Under the pieces are notes generated by a model, which had not been told where the DNA came from, did no database searches, and saw nothing but the letters and a program-made list of their open reading frames with translations. Below, in pieces: positions 20,576-33,452 of a stretch of DNA of 64,000 bases. Within the stretch, counting starts at the first letter, position 1. Each line of letters starts with the position of its first letter. The position numbers and the translations under genes are program-made. This stretch comes from Lolium rigidum (lineage: Eukaryota > Streptophyta > Magnoliopsida > Poales > Poaceae), in the NCBI RefSeq assembly GCF_022539505.1, contig NC_061513.1, positions 177,412,017-177,476,016 on the forward strand. Reading direction: 5' to 3'.

Positions 20576-21449
20576 CACGTTTGTTACGTTGTTCATGCGT
20601 TGCTCGTGCTTTGAAGCCTTTTTGATGGCGAGCAACGTAGTTATCATAGATGTGTTAGGGTTAGCATTTTCATCGTATCATATCTCTGTCGTCGTGCAAC
20701 CCTTAGACGTCTAGCCGTCCTTACACCTATCTTGGGTGTAGGGCGGCATTCCCACTTGATCATTATTTAGTAGATCCGATCCGTTATGATTGCTCCTTGT
20801 TCTTCAAGGATTAGTTTAATATCATGCATAGTTAGGCCCTTACAAACGGGTTGAAGGATCCAGTGGCGCGTAGGGTGTAGTTTGCTAGCCCTAGACAGGG
20901 ATGTTCAGAGGATCAACTTCGTGTTGGTTTTAGGCCTTGTCTAGGGTCGGTTTACGATCACCGTGCGTGGCCGCCAGGCTTAATCACGAGAGTAGGATGT
21001 TCCGATTATGCGGTGAAAACCCCAAATCGTAGTAGGTCGTTTTAGCTTTTATTTTGATCAAACGGGACCACCATCTGATCGTACACCTGCGTGCGGATCA
21101 TGGGTGGATCGGCTCCTTGAGCCGATTCACGGGACAGACTCTGAGAGCCGATCGGGGGCTCGTATTTATCGTTTGCGTGGCATGCCATGTAGGAAACTAA
21201 GCGAGGCACATCCAACACCTTCACGACCAGGTAGAGTCAGGTGGCACGCCCTTGCATCAGCACCGGACGTGCGTGCCGAGTCTTTGCGGGCGTCGCTCGG
21301 AGGGACCAGGGGCCAGCCGCGGTCCCGGGAGCCTCCCGGCTCTACGGTGTTGCCCGTCGCTGCTCGCCGGTGGGTTTCGGCCGCAACACATTCGGCACGC
21401 CCGGTGGGACCATCTTCGACATCAACCGCATCGCCATCTACATCTGAGA

Positions 21450-24332
21450 TGGCGGAAGGCACTCCAGTCACGTACGAGGATCTGACCGAGGAGCTCAAGA
21501 AGAAGCATGACGAGGTCAAAGCGATCCTCGAAGCCGATCTCATCGGCTCTTTTCACAGAACCCGCTCACACGACATCAGGTGGAAAGGGTTCTCACCTGA
21601 AAGCGCTCCGATGGAGTGGACCTGTCCGCCCCGTCGAGAAGAGCACCATGGTCTGCGTCCCAGGAGATTAACTTCATGGCAGCTCATTCGCTACACCGCC
21701 ATTCCGAGAGCTACGGTGAACACTTTGGAGCGTGTCGCTCTTCGCGTGATCCAGGAAATCATGAGGCATCGATACTCTCCGTCGGGACCAGCTCTAGGGA
21801 CTCACCAAGGAGAGATGCCACTCGGTCCCAGTCCACCGCATGCGTTGCGCGTTGGCAGCACCGAAGTGCCCGAACTCACCGGCATACGTCGTCTACAAGA
21901 TCGGTGGTGACCCTAGTGACTACCAGTTCTTGCATGAGGCGCCTAAGGAGATCCCTCATGGATACACGTGCACATACGTGGCAGGCATGCGCGATAGCTG
22001 GGCACTCACCAACCGGAGCTGCAACAGCATGGATTCTCGGAACGAGCGGGAGGAACTTCGGGAACGGACTTGAGAAGCGGACGTGGCTAGCCAAGTATGC
22101 CACTCCGACAAACCTCAGAGCCCAGCTCCGCGTTTGGCTCGAGGATGCGAAAATCAGCATGGCTGGCTAAGTATGCCACTCCGAGCGAATCTTGAGTTCG
22201 GTTCCCTTACAGCCGGCCGCGGATCAGATCAGTACCATCTTAAAGGACCAGTTCGGCATGGTGCCGAAAGGAGGAACAATCGGGCTATTCCAAGCCGTAC
22301 CCCAATGAGTACGAGTTGATCCCGCTACCCCCCAAATATGGCTCACTGATTTCTCCAAGTTTAATGGATCGAGATGGTTCCAGCTCCATCGAGCATGTGA
22401 GCCGATATTTGGCACAGCCGGGCACGATCTCGCGCGTCGAGATGAGCTGCGTGTGTGGTTCTTCGCACAGTCCCTCGCAGGATCGGCTTTTGGAGTGGTA
22501 CACATCGCTGCCACCGGACTCAATCCGGACTTGGAAGCGGTTGGAGGAGCGGTTCCACATGCGGTATCACTCGTGAGGCTTCCGAGTACGCATTCCCGAT
22601 CTAGCACAAGTACGGCGAAGCGGAGAAACGGTTTCAGAGCACATCCAGCGCTTCGGGACCGTTAGGAACCGGTGCTATTCGGCTCGTGTGACTGAAAAAA
22701 GAAGCAGTCGAGTTGGCGGTGGTGGGTCTCGCATCACCCGATCAAGGACGTGGCCTCCCAAGCGGACTACCCTTCATTGGCGCACATGGTGCGGAAGGCT
22801 GTCGGCATATGAACAGCGCACCCGGATGTATACCGGGGATAAATTCAAGCGTGCGGTTGGTCCTGAGTTGAGGCAGATGAAGATGAAGGCTCGCGGGAGA
22901 TCAAGAGGTAGCGATGGCTGAATGGACTCGGGGGCAAGCCCCCGTGTCATCGTAAGTGGAGTTAAGCCACAAGGTCCTCCAAGAGGGTTTGACTCTGATG
23001 TCACCAAGGCTGAGCAAATTTTCGACCTCCTACTCAAGGAGAAGCAGCTAAAGGTACCCGAAGGCCACAAGATCCCCACGGCTCAGGAGCTGAACGGAAA
23101 GCCATACTGCAAGTGGCATAACACGTTCACCCATGCCACCAACGACTGCGGGGTGTGGCGTCGGCGGGTCCAAATGGCGATAGAACAAGGGCGGCTAATT
23201 TTCAGCCGGTACGCCATGAAGGTCGACACACACCCATTCCCCGCCGTTAACATGGTGGATTGCACTTACCCCGGGAGGGTGCCGACGCCAGGATTCTCGT
23301 TCAACATCAACATGGACGGACACCGACTGCTCTGGTAAGGATGGAGACGAGGGCAGCTGCTCTCATAGCAGGGACAGCAGGGAAGCCGTTCCCGCGATCG
23401 GCTCCGTCACGATGGCTAGCGCTGTCCACAGCACAGAGGAGAAGTGAGAGCGTGAGATATCAGCGACCTCTCTCTGATCACCTCCTCAACAAGTATGTGA
23501 GTCAATATGACCAACACCGACGATACAACGACGATGATGAAAGAGATCGCCTGGCTAGGGACGCCAGGAGACACCGTCGGCATGATCGCGATGAGGAGAG
23601 ATATGAGCGCCATGCCAAGGAGAAATCGAGAGAGCAAGACGACGTGGATAGGCACTGGGACTGCCCCTTCTTCGGGTACAACGTCGGGATTCGGGGAATG
23701 AGCCGATTGCCTACAATCGGCAGCTTGCCCGAATGTAGACAAAGAAGAAGGATGCAGCTAACGTGTCCGTGTTCAAACGCCTAGGGCCTCTCCCGCCTCG
23801 GAACAAGCACGTCGGGTCCTCTCGGGTAGAAGATCTCGAGGAACTAGAGGACGATGATGAAGAAGAAGATAAGTATCATCTACCGAGTGTGGTGCGTCCG
23901 ATGGGCTCGTGCCGTTCCCAAAAGCGTAGGGGTTCAGCGACTACGTGGGTCTGGAGGAAGCCGAAAGGTTATACCGCACACGTTGAGGAAGGCGCGCGTC
24001 GATCCGGCCGCTAAAATTCAGCGAACCCCTCGACGAAGAAGGTCGGCCACAAAGGAAAGAGTGGCGCCCAGACAAAAGAAAGCCGATGGGCGAGACATCG
24101 GCCGGCACGAACTGTGGTGTTCATCCTTCCCGACGGAGTTTAGTGCCTCCGGTGGATTAGACGAAGCACCTATGGCACAACTCTGATCGGCGGCCCACGG
24201 CCGGGGTTATCTTTGAGAAGCCACCAGAAGAGAAGCTAGCGTAACATCCCGAAGGCCCCGTGCCTGCGAGGCCACATCAATGGGCAGCCCGTCGAACAAG
24301 ATGCTCGGTGGACAACGGTGAGCGGCGATCAA
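21450..24332 (+). pseudogene. gag-protease of the truncated Tat element
   Basis: Begins with ATG at 21,450 (MAEGTPVTYEDLTEELKKKH). Pieces in changing frames can be followed: YVVYKIGGDPSDYQFLHEAP, the gag core (WFFAQSLAGSAFG, WYTSLPPDSIRTWKRLEERF, about 22,450-22,560), KAEQIFDLLLKEKQLKVPEG, then a CxxxH...HxxxxC-type segment YCKWHNTFTHATNDCGVWRR (about 23,100-23,165). There follow RLIFSRYAMKVDTHPFPAVN and an acidic linker. The final bases before the gap encode the protease active-site region (GHINGQP...VDNG, about 24,270-24,320). At least eight frameshifts are needed. It is clearly non-functional. Confidence 0.75.
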
Positions 24333-24432
24333 NNNNNNNNNNNNNNNNNNNNNNNNNNNNNNNNNNNNNNNNNNNNNNNNNNNNNNNNNNNNNNNNNNNN
24401 NNNNNNNNNNNNNNNNNNNNNNNNNNNNNNNN
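24333..24432. other. Assembly gap (100 N)
   Basis: Exactly 100 N, a conventional placeholder. The left side ends inside a plus-strand protease, and the right side starts inside the 3' non-coding module of a minus-strand element. The ends of at least four elements are missing here. Confidence 0.95.
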
Positions 24433-24556
24433 GTTGCTACAGTAGTAAACAACTTCCAAGACACAAATATAAAACAAAAATACTGTAGTAAAAACATGGG
24501 TTGTCTCCCATAAGCGCTTTTCTTTAACGCCTTTCGGCTAGGCGCGAAAGTGTGTA

Positions 24557-26674
24557 TCAAGTAACATCAAGAGACGAAGCATCAACATCATAATTTGTTC
24601 TAATAATAGAATCATAAGGCAACTTCATTCTCTTTCTAGGGAAGTGTTCCATACCTTTCTTGAGAGGAAATTGATATTTAATATTACCTTCCTTCATATC
24701 AATAGTAGCACCAACGGTTCGAAGAAAAGGTCTTCCCAATATAATGGGGCAAGATGCATTGCTTTCAATATCCAAGATAACAAAATCAACGGGGAGAAGG
24801 TTATTGTTAACCATAATATGAACATTATCAACTCTCCCCAAAGGTTTTTTTAGCATTATCAGCGAGATTAACATCCAAATAACAATTCTTCAATGGTGGC
24901 AAGTCAAGCATATCATAGACTTTCTTAGGCATAACAGAAATACTTGCACCAAGATCACATAAAGCATTACAATCAAAATCTTTGACTCTCATTTTAATGA
25001 TGGGCTCCCAACCATCCTCTAGCTTTCTAGGAATAGAAGTTTCAAGTTTTAGTTTCTCTTCTCTAGCTTTTATGAGAGCATTTGTAATATGTTTTGTGAA
25101 AGCCAAATTTATAGCACTAGCATTGGGACTTTTAGCAAGTTTTTGTAAGAACTTTATAACTTCAGAGATGTGGCAATCATCAAAATCTAAATCATTACAA
25201 TCTAAAGCAATGGGATTATCATCCCCAAGGTTGGAAAAAATTTCAGCAGTTTTATCACAAGCGGTTTCAGTAGTTTTAGCGAGCTTCGGGTAATTTTGCG
25301 CGCTTTGCACTAGGAGTAGAAGCATTGCCAACACCAATTATTTTACCATTGATGGTAGGAGGTGTAGCAACATGTGAATCATTAGCATTGCTAGTGGTGG
25401 TAATAGTCAAAACTTTAGCTACATTTTTCTCTTTAGCTAGTTTTTCATTTTCTTCTCTATCCCACCTAGCACGCAGTTCAGCCATTAATCTTATATTCTC
25501 ATTAATTCTAACTTGGATGGAATTTGCTGTAGTAACAATTTTATTTTCAATATCCCTATTAGGCATAACTTTCGATTTCAAAAGATCAACATCAGAGGCA
25601 AGACTATCAACTCTAGAAACAAGGATATCAATTTTATTGAGCTTTTCCTCAACAGATTTGTTAAAAACAGTTTGTGTACTAATAAATTCTTTAAGCATGG
25701 CTTCAAGTCCAGGGGGTGTATTCCTATTATTGTTGTAAGAATTCCCATAAGAATTAGCATAACCGTTACCATTATTATAAGGATATGGCCTATAGTTATT
25801 ACTAGAATTGTTCCGATAAGCACTGTTGTTGAAATTATTATTTTTATTGAAGTTTACATCAACATGTTCTTCTTGAGCAACCAATGAAGCTAATGGAACA
25901 TTATTAGGATCAACATTAGTCCTATCATTCACAAGCATAGACATAATAGCATCAATCTTATCATTCAAGGAAGAGGATTCTTCAACGAGAATTTACCTTC
26001 TTACCTTGTGGAGCTCTTTCCGTGTGCCATTCGGAGTAATTAATCATCATATTATCAAGGAGCTTTGTTGCTTCACCAAGAGTGATGGACATAAAGGTAC
26101 CTCCAGCAGCTGAATCCAATAAATTCCGCGAAGAAAAATTTAGTCTCGCATAGAAGGTTTGGATGATCATCCAAGTAGTCGATCCATGGGTTGGGCAATT
26201 TTTAACCGAGAGATTTCATTCTTTCCCAAGCTTGAGCAACATGTTCATTATCCAATTGTTTAAAATTCATTATGCTACTCCTCAAAGATATAATTTTAGC
26301 AGGGGGATAATATCTACCAATAAAAGCATCCTTGCATTTAGTCCAGGAATCAATACTATTCTTAGGCAGAGATAGCAACCAATCTTTAGCTCTTCCTCTT
26401 AATGAGAAAGGAAAAAATTTTAATTTTATAATGTCACCATCTACATCTTTATACTTTTGCATTTCACATAGTTCAACAAAATTATTGAGATGGGCAGCAA
26501 GCATCATCGGAACTAACACTGGAAAATTGCTCTCGCATAACAAGATTCGAGTAAAGCAGGTTTAATTTCAAAGAATTCTGCTGTAGTAGCAGGTGGAGCA
26601 ATAGGTGTGCATAAGAAATCATTATTATTTGTGCTAGTGAAGTCACACAAGTTAGTATTTTCAGGGTTGGCCAT
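24557..26674 (-). pseudogene. gag and aspartic protease of the Athila-like element
   Basis: Starts at ATG 26,674 (MANPENTNLCDFTSTNNND). Two indels near 26,500-26,570 disturb the frame. The gag core is FVELCEMQKYKDVDGDIIKL, FPFSLRGRAKDWLLSLPKNS, DSWTKCKDAFIGRYYP (26,205-26,470), then an Asn/Tyr-rich stretch (25,740-25,880) and a coiled-coil-like segment. The protease region has CDLGASISVMPKKVYDML (about 24,905-24,965), the D-L-G-A-S active site usual in Athila-type proteins, followed by VDFVILDIESNASCPIILGR (about 24,730-24,795). The frame ends at 24,557-24,559 with no polymerase. Frame changes also occur at about 25,280, 24,840 and 26,000. It is decayed. Confidence 0.85.
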
Positions 26675-26901
26675 TTTAGCAGTAGTAAATAAAGCAAACT
26701 AGATAAAGTAAATGCAAGTAAACTAATTTTTTTGTGTTTTTGATATAGCAAACAAGATAGTAAATAAAGTAAAGCTAGCAACTAATTTTTTTTGTGTTTT
26801 GATATAAGTGCAGCAAACAAAGTAGTAAATAAAATAAAGCAAGACAAAAACAAAGTAAAGAGATTGAGAAGTGGAGACTCCCCTTGCGGCGTGTCTTGAT
26901 C

Positions 26902-26919
26902 TCCCCGACAACGGCGCCG
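26902..26919 (-). other. Primer-binding site, tRNA-Asp type (two mismatches)
   Basis: Minus-strand CGGCGCCGTTGTCGGGGA differs from the canonical site at two bases. It lies 11 bases from the LTR end at 26,931. Confidence 0.7.
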
Positions 26920-29900
26920 GAAAATATGCTTGATGGCGTGTATTTCACACGTTCGTTGGGCAACCCCAAGAGGAAGGTATGATGCGCACAGCAGCAAGTT
27001 TTCCCTCAGAAAGAAACCAAGGTTTATCGAACCAGGAGGAGCCAAGAAGCACGTTGAAGGTTGATGGCGGCGGGATGTAGTGCGGCGCAACACCAGGGAT
27101 TCCGGCGCCAACGTGGAACCTGCACAACACAACCAAAGTACTTTGCCCCAACGAAGCAGGTGAGGTTGTCAATCTCACCGGCTTGCTGTAACAAAGGATT
27201 AACCGTATTGTGTGGAAGATGATTGTTTGCAGAGAAAACAGTAAAACAAGTATTGCAGCAGATTTGTATTTCAGTATTAAAGAATGGACCGGGGTCCACA
27301 GTTCACTAGAGGTGTCTCTCCCATAAGATAAAAGCATGTTGGGTGAACAAATTACGGTCGGGCAATTGACAAATAGAGAGGGCATAACAATGCACATACA
27401 TGTCATGATAAGTACAGTGAGATTTAATTGGGCATTACGACAAAGTACATAGACCGCCATCCAACCGCATCTATGCCTAAAAAGTCCACCTTCGAGGTTA
27501 TCATCCGAACCCCTTCCGGTATTAAGTTGCAAAGCAACGGACAATTGCATTAAGTATGGTGCGTAATGTAATCAACAACTACATCCTCGGACATAGCGCC
27601 AATGTTTTATCCCTAGTGGCAACGAGCACAACACAACCTTAGAACTTTCTACATCACTGTCCCAGGTGTCAATGCGAGGCATGAACCCACTATCGAGCAT
27701 AAATACTCCCTCTTGGAGTTAAAAGCAAAAACTTGGCCAGAGCCTCTACTAGTAACGGAGAGCATGCAAGATCATAAACAACACATATGTAATAACTTGA
27801 TAATTAACATAACATGGTATTCTCTATCCATCGGATCCCGACAAACACAACATAGAGTATTACGGATAGATGATCTTGATCATGTTAGGCAGCTCACAAG
27901 ATCCAACAATGAAGCACAATGAGGAGAAGACAACCATCTAGCTACTGCTATGGACCCATAGTCCAGGGGTGAACTACTCACTCATCACTCCGGAGGCGAC
28001 CATGGCGGTGTAGAGTCCTCCGGGAGATGAATCCCCTCTCCGGCAGGGTGCTGGAGGAGATCTCCAGAATCCCCCGAGATGGATCGGCGGCGGCGGCGTC
28101 TCAGTAAGGTTTTCCGTATCGTGGTTTTTCCGCCTCAGGGTTTTCGCGACGAAGGCTTTAAGTAGGCGGAAGGGCAGAGTCGGGGGGCTAACGAGGGGCC
28201 CACACCACAGGGCGGCGCGGGCCCCCCCTTGGCCGCACCGCCATGTGGTGTCGCCACCTCGTGGCCCCACTTCGTATGCTCTTCGGTCTTCTGGAAGGTT
28301 CGTGGCAAAATAGGACCCTGGGACTTGATTTCGTCCAATTCCGAGAATATTTCGTTATCGGGATTTCTGAAACCAAAAGCGACGAGAAAACAGCAACTGG
28401 CACTTCGGCATCTTGTTAATAGGTTAGTTCCAGAAAATGCACGAATATGACATGAAGTGTGCATAAAACATGTAGGTATCATCAATAATATGGCATAGAA
28501 CATAAGAAATTATCGATACGTCGGAGACGTATCAAGCAACACAAATGAAGATATAAGTTTCAGCAGTTGCTTTCAACTTCAACATGTTTATCTCATGGAT
28601 AATTGGCAACACAAAGTAATATAACAAGTGCAATAGGTAAACATGTAAGAATCAATGCACACAGTTCACACAAGTGTTTGCTTCTAAGATAGAAAGAAGT
28701 AGGTAAACTGACTCAACAATAAAGTAGAAGAGTGACCCTTCGTAGAGGGAAGCATGGATTACTATTTTTGTGCTAGAGCTTTTCATTTTGAAAACATAGA
28801 AACAATTTTGTCAACGGTAGTAATAAATCATATGTGTTATGCATAAGACATCCTATAAGTTGCAAGCCTCATGCATAGATTACCAATAGTGCTCGCACCT
28901 TGTCCTAATTAGCTTGGATTTACATGGATTATCATTGCATAACATATGTTTCAACCAAGTGTCACAAAGGGGTACCTCTATGCCGCCTGTACAAAGGTCT
29001 AAGGAGAAAGATCGCATTTGATTTCTCGTTTTTGATTATTCTCAACTTAGACATCCATGCCGGGACAACATAGACAACATGTAATGGACTCCTCTTTAAT
29101 GCATAAGAATTCAACAACAGATAATATTCTCATAAGAGATTGAAGATTAATTGTCCAAACTGAAACTTCCACCATGGATCATGGCTTTAGTTAGCGGCCC
29201 AATGTTCTTCTCTAACAATATGCATACTCAAACCATTTGATCATGATAAATCACCCTTACTTCAGACAAGACGAACATGCATAGCAACTCACATGACATT
29301 CAACAAAGGTGTAATAGTTGGTGGCGTCCCCAGAAACATGGTTACCGCTCAACAAGCAACTTATAAGAAATAAGATACATAGCTACATATTCTTTACCAC
29401 AATAGTTTTTAAGGCTATTTTACCATGAGCTATATATTGCAAAGGCAAAGAATAGAATTTTAAAGGTAGAACTCAAGTAATTTACTTAGGAATGGCAGAG
29501 AAATACCATGTAGAAGGTAGGTATGGTGGACACAAATGGCATGGTTTTTGGCTCAAGGATTTGGATGCACGAGAAGTAATCCCTCTCAAAACAAGGTTTA
29601 GGCTAGCAAGGTTGTTTGAACCAAACTCAAGTATAAAACGGTACATCAAAACTTACATAAGAACATATTGCAAGCATTATAAGACTTTACATTGTCTTCC
29701 TTGTTGTTCAAACACCTTAACTAGAAAATATCTAGACTCTAGAGAGACCAATCATGCAAACCAAATTTTAACAAGATCTATGTAGTTCTTCATTAATAGG
29801 TGCAAAGTACATGATGCAAGAGCTTAAACATGATCTATGTGAGCACAACAATTGCCAAGTATCAAATTATTCAAGACATTATACCAATTACCACATGAAG

Positions 29901-30883
29901 CATTTTCTGTTTCCAACCATATAACAATGAACGAAGCAGTTTCAGCCTTCGCCATGAACATTAAAAGTAAAGCTAAGAACATATGTGTTCATACGAAACA
30001 ACGAAGCGTGTCTCTCTCCCAAACAAGGAATACTAGGATCCGATTTTATTCAAACAAAAACAAAAAGTAAAAACAAACAGACGCTCCAAGTAAAGCACAT
30101 AAGATGTGACGGAATAAAAATATAGTTTCACTAGAGGTGACCTGATAAGTTGTCGATGAAGAAGGGATGCCTTGGGCATCCCCAAGCTTAGATGCTTGAG
30201 TCTTCTTGAAATATGCAGGGATGAACCACGAGGGCATCCCCAAGCTTAGACTTTTCACTCTTCTTGATCATATTGTATCATCCTCCTCTCTTGACCCTTG
30301 AAAACTTCCTCCACACCAAACTCAAAACAAACTCATTAGAGGGTTAGTGCATAATTGAAAATTCATATATTCAGAGGTGACATAATCATTCTTAACACTT
30401 CTGTACATTGCACAAAGCTACTGAAAGTTAATGGAACAAAGAAATCTATCAAACATAGCAAAACAGGCAATGCGAAATAAAAGGCAGAATCTGTCAAAAC
30501 AGAACAGTCCGTAAAGACGAATTTTTCTGGGGCACTTAACTTGCTCAGATGAAAATGCTCAAATTGAATGAAAGTTGGGTACATATCTGAGTATCACGCA
30601 CGTAAATTGGCAGATTTTTCTGAGTTACCTACAGAAGGGGCTGCTCAATTTCGTGACAGTAAGAAATCTGTTTCTGCGCAGTAATCCAAATCTAGTATTG
30701 ACTTTACTATCAAAGACTTTACTTGGCACAACAATGCAATAAAATAAAGATAAGGAGAGGTTGCTACAGTAGTAACAACTTCCAAGACTCAAATATAAAA
30801 GAAAAGTGCAGAAGTAAAATAATGGGTTGTCTCCCATAAGCGCTTTTCTTTAACGCCTTTCAGCTAGGCGCAGAAAGTGTGAA

Positions 30884-31529
30884 TCAAGTATTATCGATAG
30901 ATGAAGCATTAATAGAGGGGTTTGGAGTTTTCTCAACTATGCATTGTATCTTATCTATGTAAGTTTTAGAGACCCCTTTTTCATTACTCTTAGGCTTTCT
31001 ATTCTCATCAAACAAATTTTCAGGAACAATCCAATCATAATTCTTTTCTAGTGCCTCGCACATTCCTAAGAGCTTGCAAGGTATTGATGTCTTAATCTCC
31101 CCTTCACAATTAACTTTATTAGTGTATTTTAATCTATCTTTTTTCCATTTTTTCAAGGGTACTAGCAAAGTTGGTATAAGAGCCAAGCATCTTATATTTA
31201 ATAAAGACTTTTCTAGCTTCTCTTGCTACATCACCAAATTCTTTAAGAAGGGTTTCTAAGACAAAATATTTCTTTTCTCCTTCCTCCATATCACAGAGTG
31301 TAAGAAACATATGTTGCATTACGGGGTTAAGATTAACAAATCTAGCTTCCAACATGTGTACTAAAGAAGTAGCAGCAATTTCATAAGTAGGAGCAAGTTC
31401 TACCAAGTGTCTATCTTCAAAATCTTCAGCTGTACTAACATGAGTGAAAAAATCTTCTATATTATCTCTTCCAATGATAGACCCTCGTCCTACCGGTATA
31501 TCTTTCAGAGTGAACTTAGGAGGAAACAT
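30884..31529 (-). pseudogene. Element ORF of unknown function (one frameshift)
   Basis: Starts at ATG 31,529 (MFPPKFTLKDIPVGRGSIIG) just inside the primer-binding region. The first part is predicted helical (VHMLEARFVNLNPVMQHMFL, then KKYFVLETLLKEFGDVAREA). One extra A in a run near 31,150 shifts the frame. The second part, KDRLKYTNKVNCEGEIKTSI ... CEALEKNYDWIVPENLFDEN, ends at 30,884. Corrected in principle, it would be about 215 residues. I recognise no domain; similar proteins occur only in such elements as far as I know. A gag-related origin is possible. Confidence 0.6.
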
Positions 31530-31757
31530 GATGAAATAAACAAAAGGTAAATAAAGTAAATGCAAGTAACTAATTTTTTTGTGTTTTTAATATAGAGAGC
31601 GCAAACAAGACAGTAAATAAAGTAAATCTAGCAACTATTTTTTTTGTATTTTTGATATAGAGAACAAACAAAGCAGTAAATAAAATAAAGTAAAGCAAGA
31701 CAAAAACAAAGTAAAGAGATTAGATGTGGGAGACTCCCCTTGCAGCGTGTCTTGATC

Positions 31758-31843
31758 TCCCCGGCAACGGCGCCAGAAAAAGTCTTGGCAGTTGTCGTGG
31801 GAGTTTACTTGTGTTGATGAGATTATCCTCGGCAACGGCGCCA
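31758..31843 (-). other. Duplicated primer-binding site
   Basis: The tRNA-Asp-complementary site occurs at 31,758-31,775 (perfect) and again at 31,826-31,843 (one mismatch), each followed on the plus strand by AGAAAAAGTCTTG. The copy next to the LTR (31,826) is the one in the functional position. Confidence 0.8.
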
Positions 31844-33452
31844 GAAAAAGTCTTGCTGGAGTGTAGTTGACACACGTCTGTTGGGAACTCCAAGAGGAAG
31901 GTGTGATGCGTACAGCAGCAAGTTTTCCCTCAGTAAGAAACTAAGGTTATCGAACCAGTAGGAGTCAAGGAACACGTGAAGGTTGTTGGTGGCGGAGTGT
32001 AGTGCGGTGCAACACCAGGGATTCCGGCGCCAACGTGGAACCTGCACAACACAATCACAATACTTTGCCCCAACTTAACAGTGAGGTTGTCAATTTCACC
32101 GGCTTGCTGTAAACAAAGGATTAAATGTATAGTGTGGAAGATGATGTTTGTTTGCAAAGAACAGTAAAGAACAAGTAGTGCAGTAGATTGTATTTCAGAT
32201 GTAAAGAATGGACCGGGGTCCATAGTTCACTAGTGGTGTCTCTCCCATAAGATAAATAACATGTTGGGTGAACAAATTACAGTTGGGCAATTGACAAATA
32301 GAGAGGGCATAACAATGCACATACATATCACGATGACTACTATGAGATTTAATCAGGGCATTACGACAAAGTACATAGACCGCTATTCAGCATGCATCTA
32401 TGCCTAAAAATTCCACCTTCAGGTTATCATCCGAACCCCTTCAAGTATTAAGTTGCAAACAACATAAAATTGCATTAAGTATGGTGTGTAATGTAATGAA
32501 TACAAATATCCTTAGACAAAGCATTGATGTTTTATCCCTAGTGGCAACAGCAAATCCACAACCTTAGAACTTTCTGTCACTGTCCCAGATTCAATGGAGG
32601 CATGAACCCACTATCAAGCATAAATACTCCCTCTTGGAGTTACAAGTATCAACTTGGCCAGAGCCTCTACTAGCAAAGGAGAGCATGCAAGAACATAAAT
32701 GACATATATGATAGATTGATAATCAACTTGACATAGTATTCCATATTCATCGGATCCCAACAAACACAACATGTAGCATTACAAATAGATGATCTTGATC
32801 ATGATAGGCAGCTCACAAGATCTAACATGATAGCACAATGAGGAGAAGACAACCATCTAGCTACTGCTATGGACCCATAGTCCAGGGGTGAACTACTCAC
32901 ACATAAATCCGGAGGCGATCATGGTGATGAAGAGTCCTCCGGGAGATGATTCCCCTCTCCGGCAGGGTGCCGGAGGCGATCTCCTGAATCCCCCGAGATG
33001 GGATTGGCGGCGGCGGCGTCTCTGGAAGTTTTTCCGTATCGTGGCTCTCAGTAATGGGGTTTTCGCGACGAAGGCTTTAAGTAGGCGGAAGGGCAGAGTC
33101 GGTGGAGGCACGAGGGACCCACACCATAGGGCGGCGCGGGCCCCACCCAGGCCGCGCGGCCCTATGGTGGCGTCGCCTCGTCGCCCCACTTCGTAATCCC
33201 TTCGGTCTTCTGGAAGCTTCGTGGAAAAATAAGACCCTGGGTGTTGATTTCGTCCAATTCCGAGAATATTTCCTTTGTAGGATTTCTGAAACCAAAAATA
33301 GTAGAAAACAACAACTGGCTCTTCGGCATCTCGTCAATAGGTTAGTGCCGGAAAATGCATAATAATGACATAAAGTGTGTATAAAACATGTGAGTATCAT
33401 CATAAAAGTAGCATGGAACATAAGAAATTATAGATACGTTTGAGACGTATCA

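Larger units (their letters stand above)
20413..24332 (+). mobile_element. Truncated Tat-type Gypsy element cut by the gap
   Basis: The LTR (20,413-21,388) is a relative of the 9,779 family: it shares the TATA motif, splice donor, hairpin and the TGATCCGATTATGCGG-like segments, but lacks about the first 200 bases. A primer-binding-site-like CGGCACGCCCGGTGGGAC follows. A heavily frameshifted gag and the start of protease come next and run into the N run. No RT, integrase or 3' LTR is visible. Confidence 0.8.
24433..28534 (-). mobile_element. Non-autonomous Athila-like element with gag-protease only (3' end in gap)
   Basis: Minus-strand element. The 5' LTR is 26,931-28,534 (1,604 bp), starting TGATACGTCTCCGACGTATC on the minus strand. 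The primer-binding site (26,902-26,919, complementary to tRNA-Asp with two mismatches) follows. Then come gag and protease frames (24,557-26,674) and the beginning of the shared 3' non-coding module (GTTGCTACAGTAGTAA... at 24,433), which runs into the gap. No RT, RNase H or integrase follows the protease, so it is non-autonomous. It is similar to Sabrina/Wham-type Triticeae elements, but I do not assign a family name. It is inserted in the element at 28,535-33,452. Confidence 0.8.
28535..33452 (-). mobile_element. Non-autonomous Athila-like element with unknown ORF
   Basis: Minus-strand element. The 5' LTR is 31,854-33,452 (1,599 bp), beginning TGATACGTCTCAAACGTATC on the minus strand and closely related to the LTR at 26,931-28,534. 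Two primer-binding sites follow, then one ORF (30,884-31,529) and the 3' non-coding module (28,535-30,880) shared with the elements at 34,992 and 51,246. The module stops at 28,535, about 270 bases short of the polypurine tract seen in the complete relative. At that point the neighbouring element is inserted, and the remainder must lie in the gap. It interrupts the antisense gene of the Tat element at 33,453. Confidence 0.8.

Noticed and set aside
26931..33452. Single element with three LTRs (LTR-body-LTR-body array)
   Set aside because: The module before the middle LTR lacks the polypurine tract and last 270 bases, so nested insertion fits better than a tandem array.
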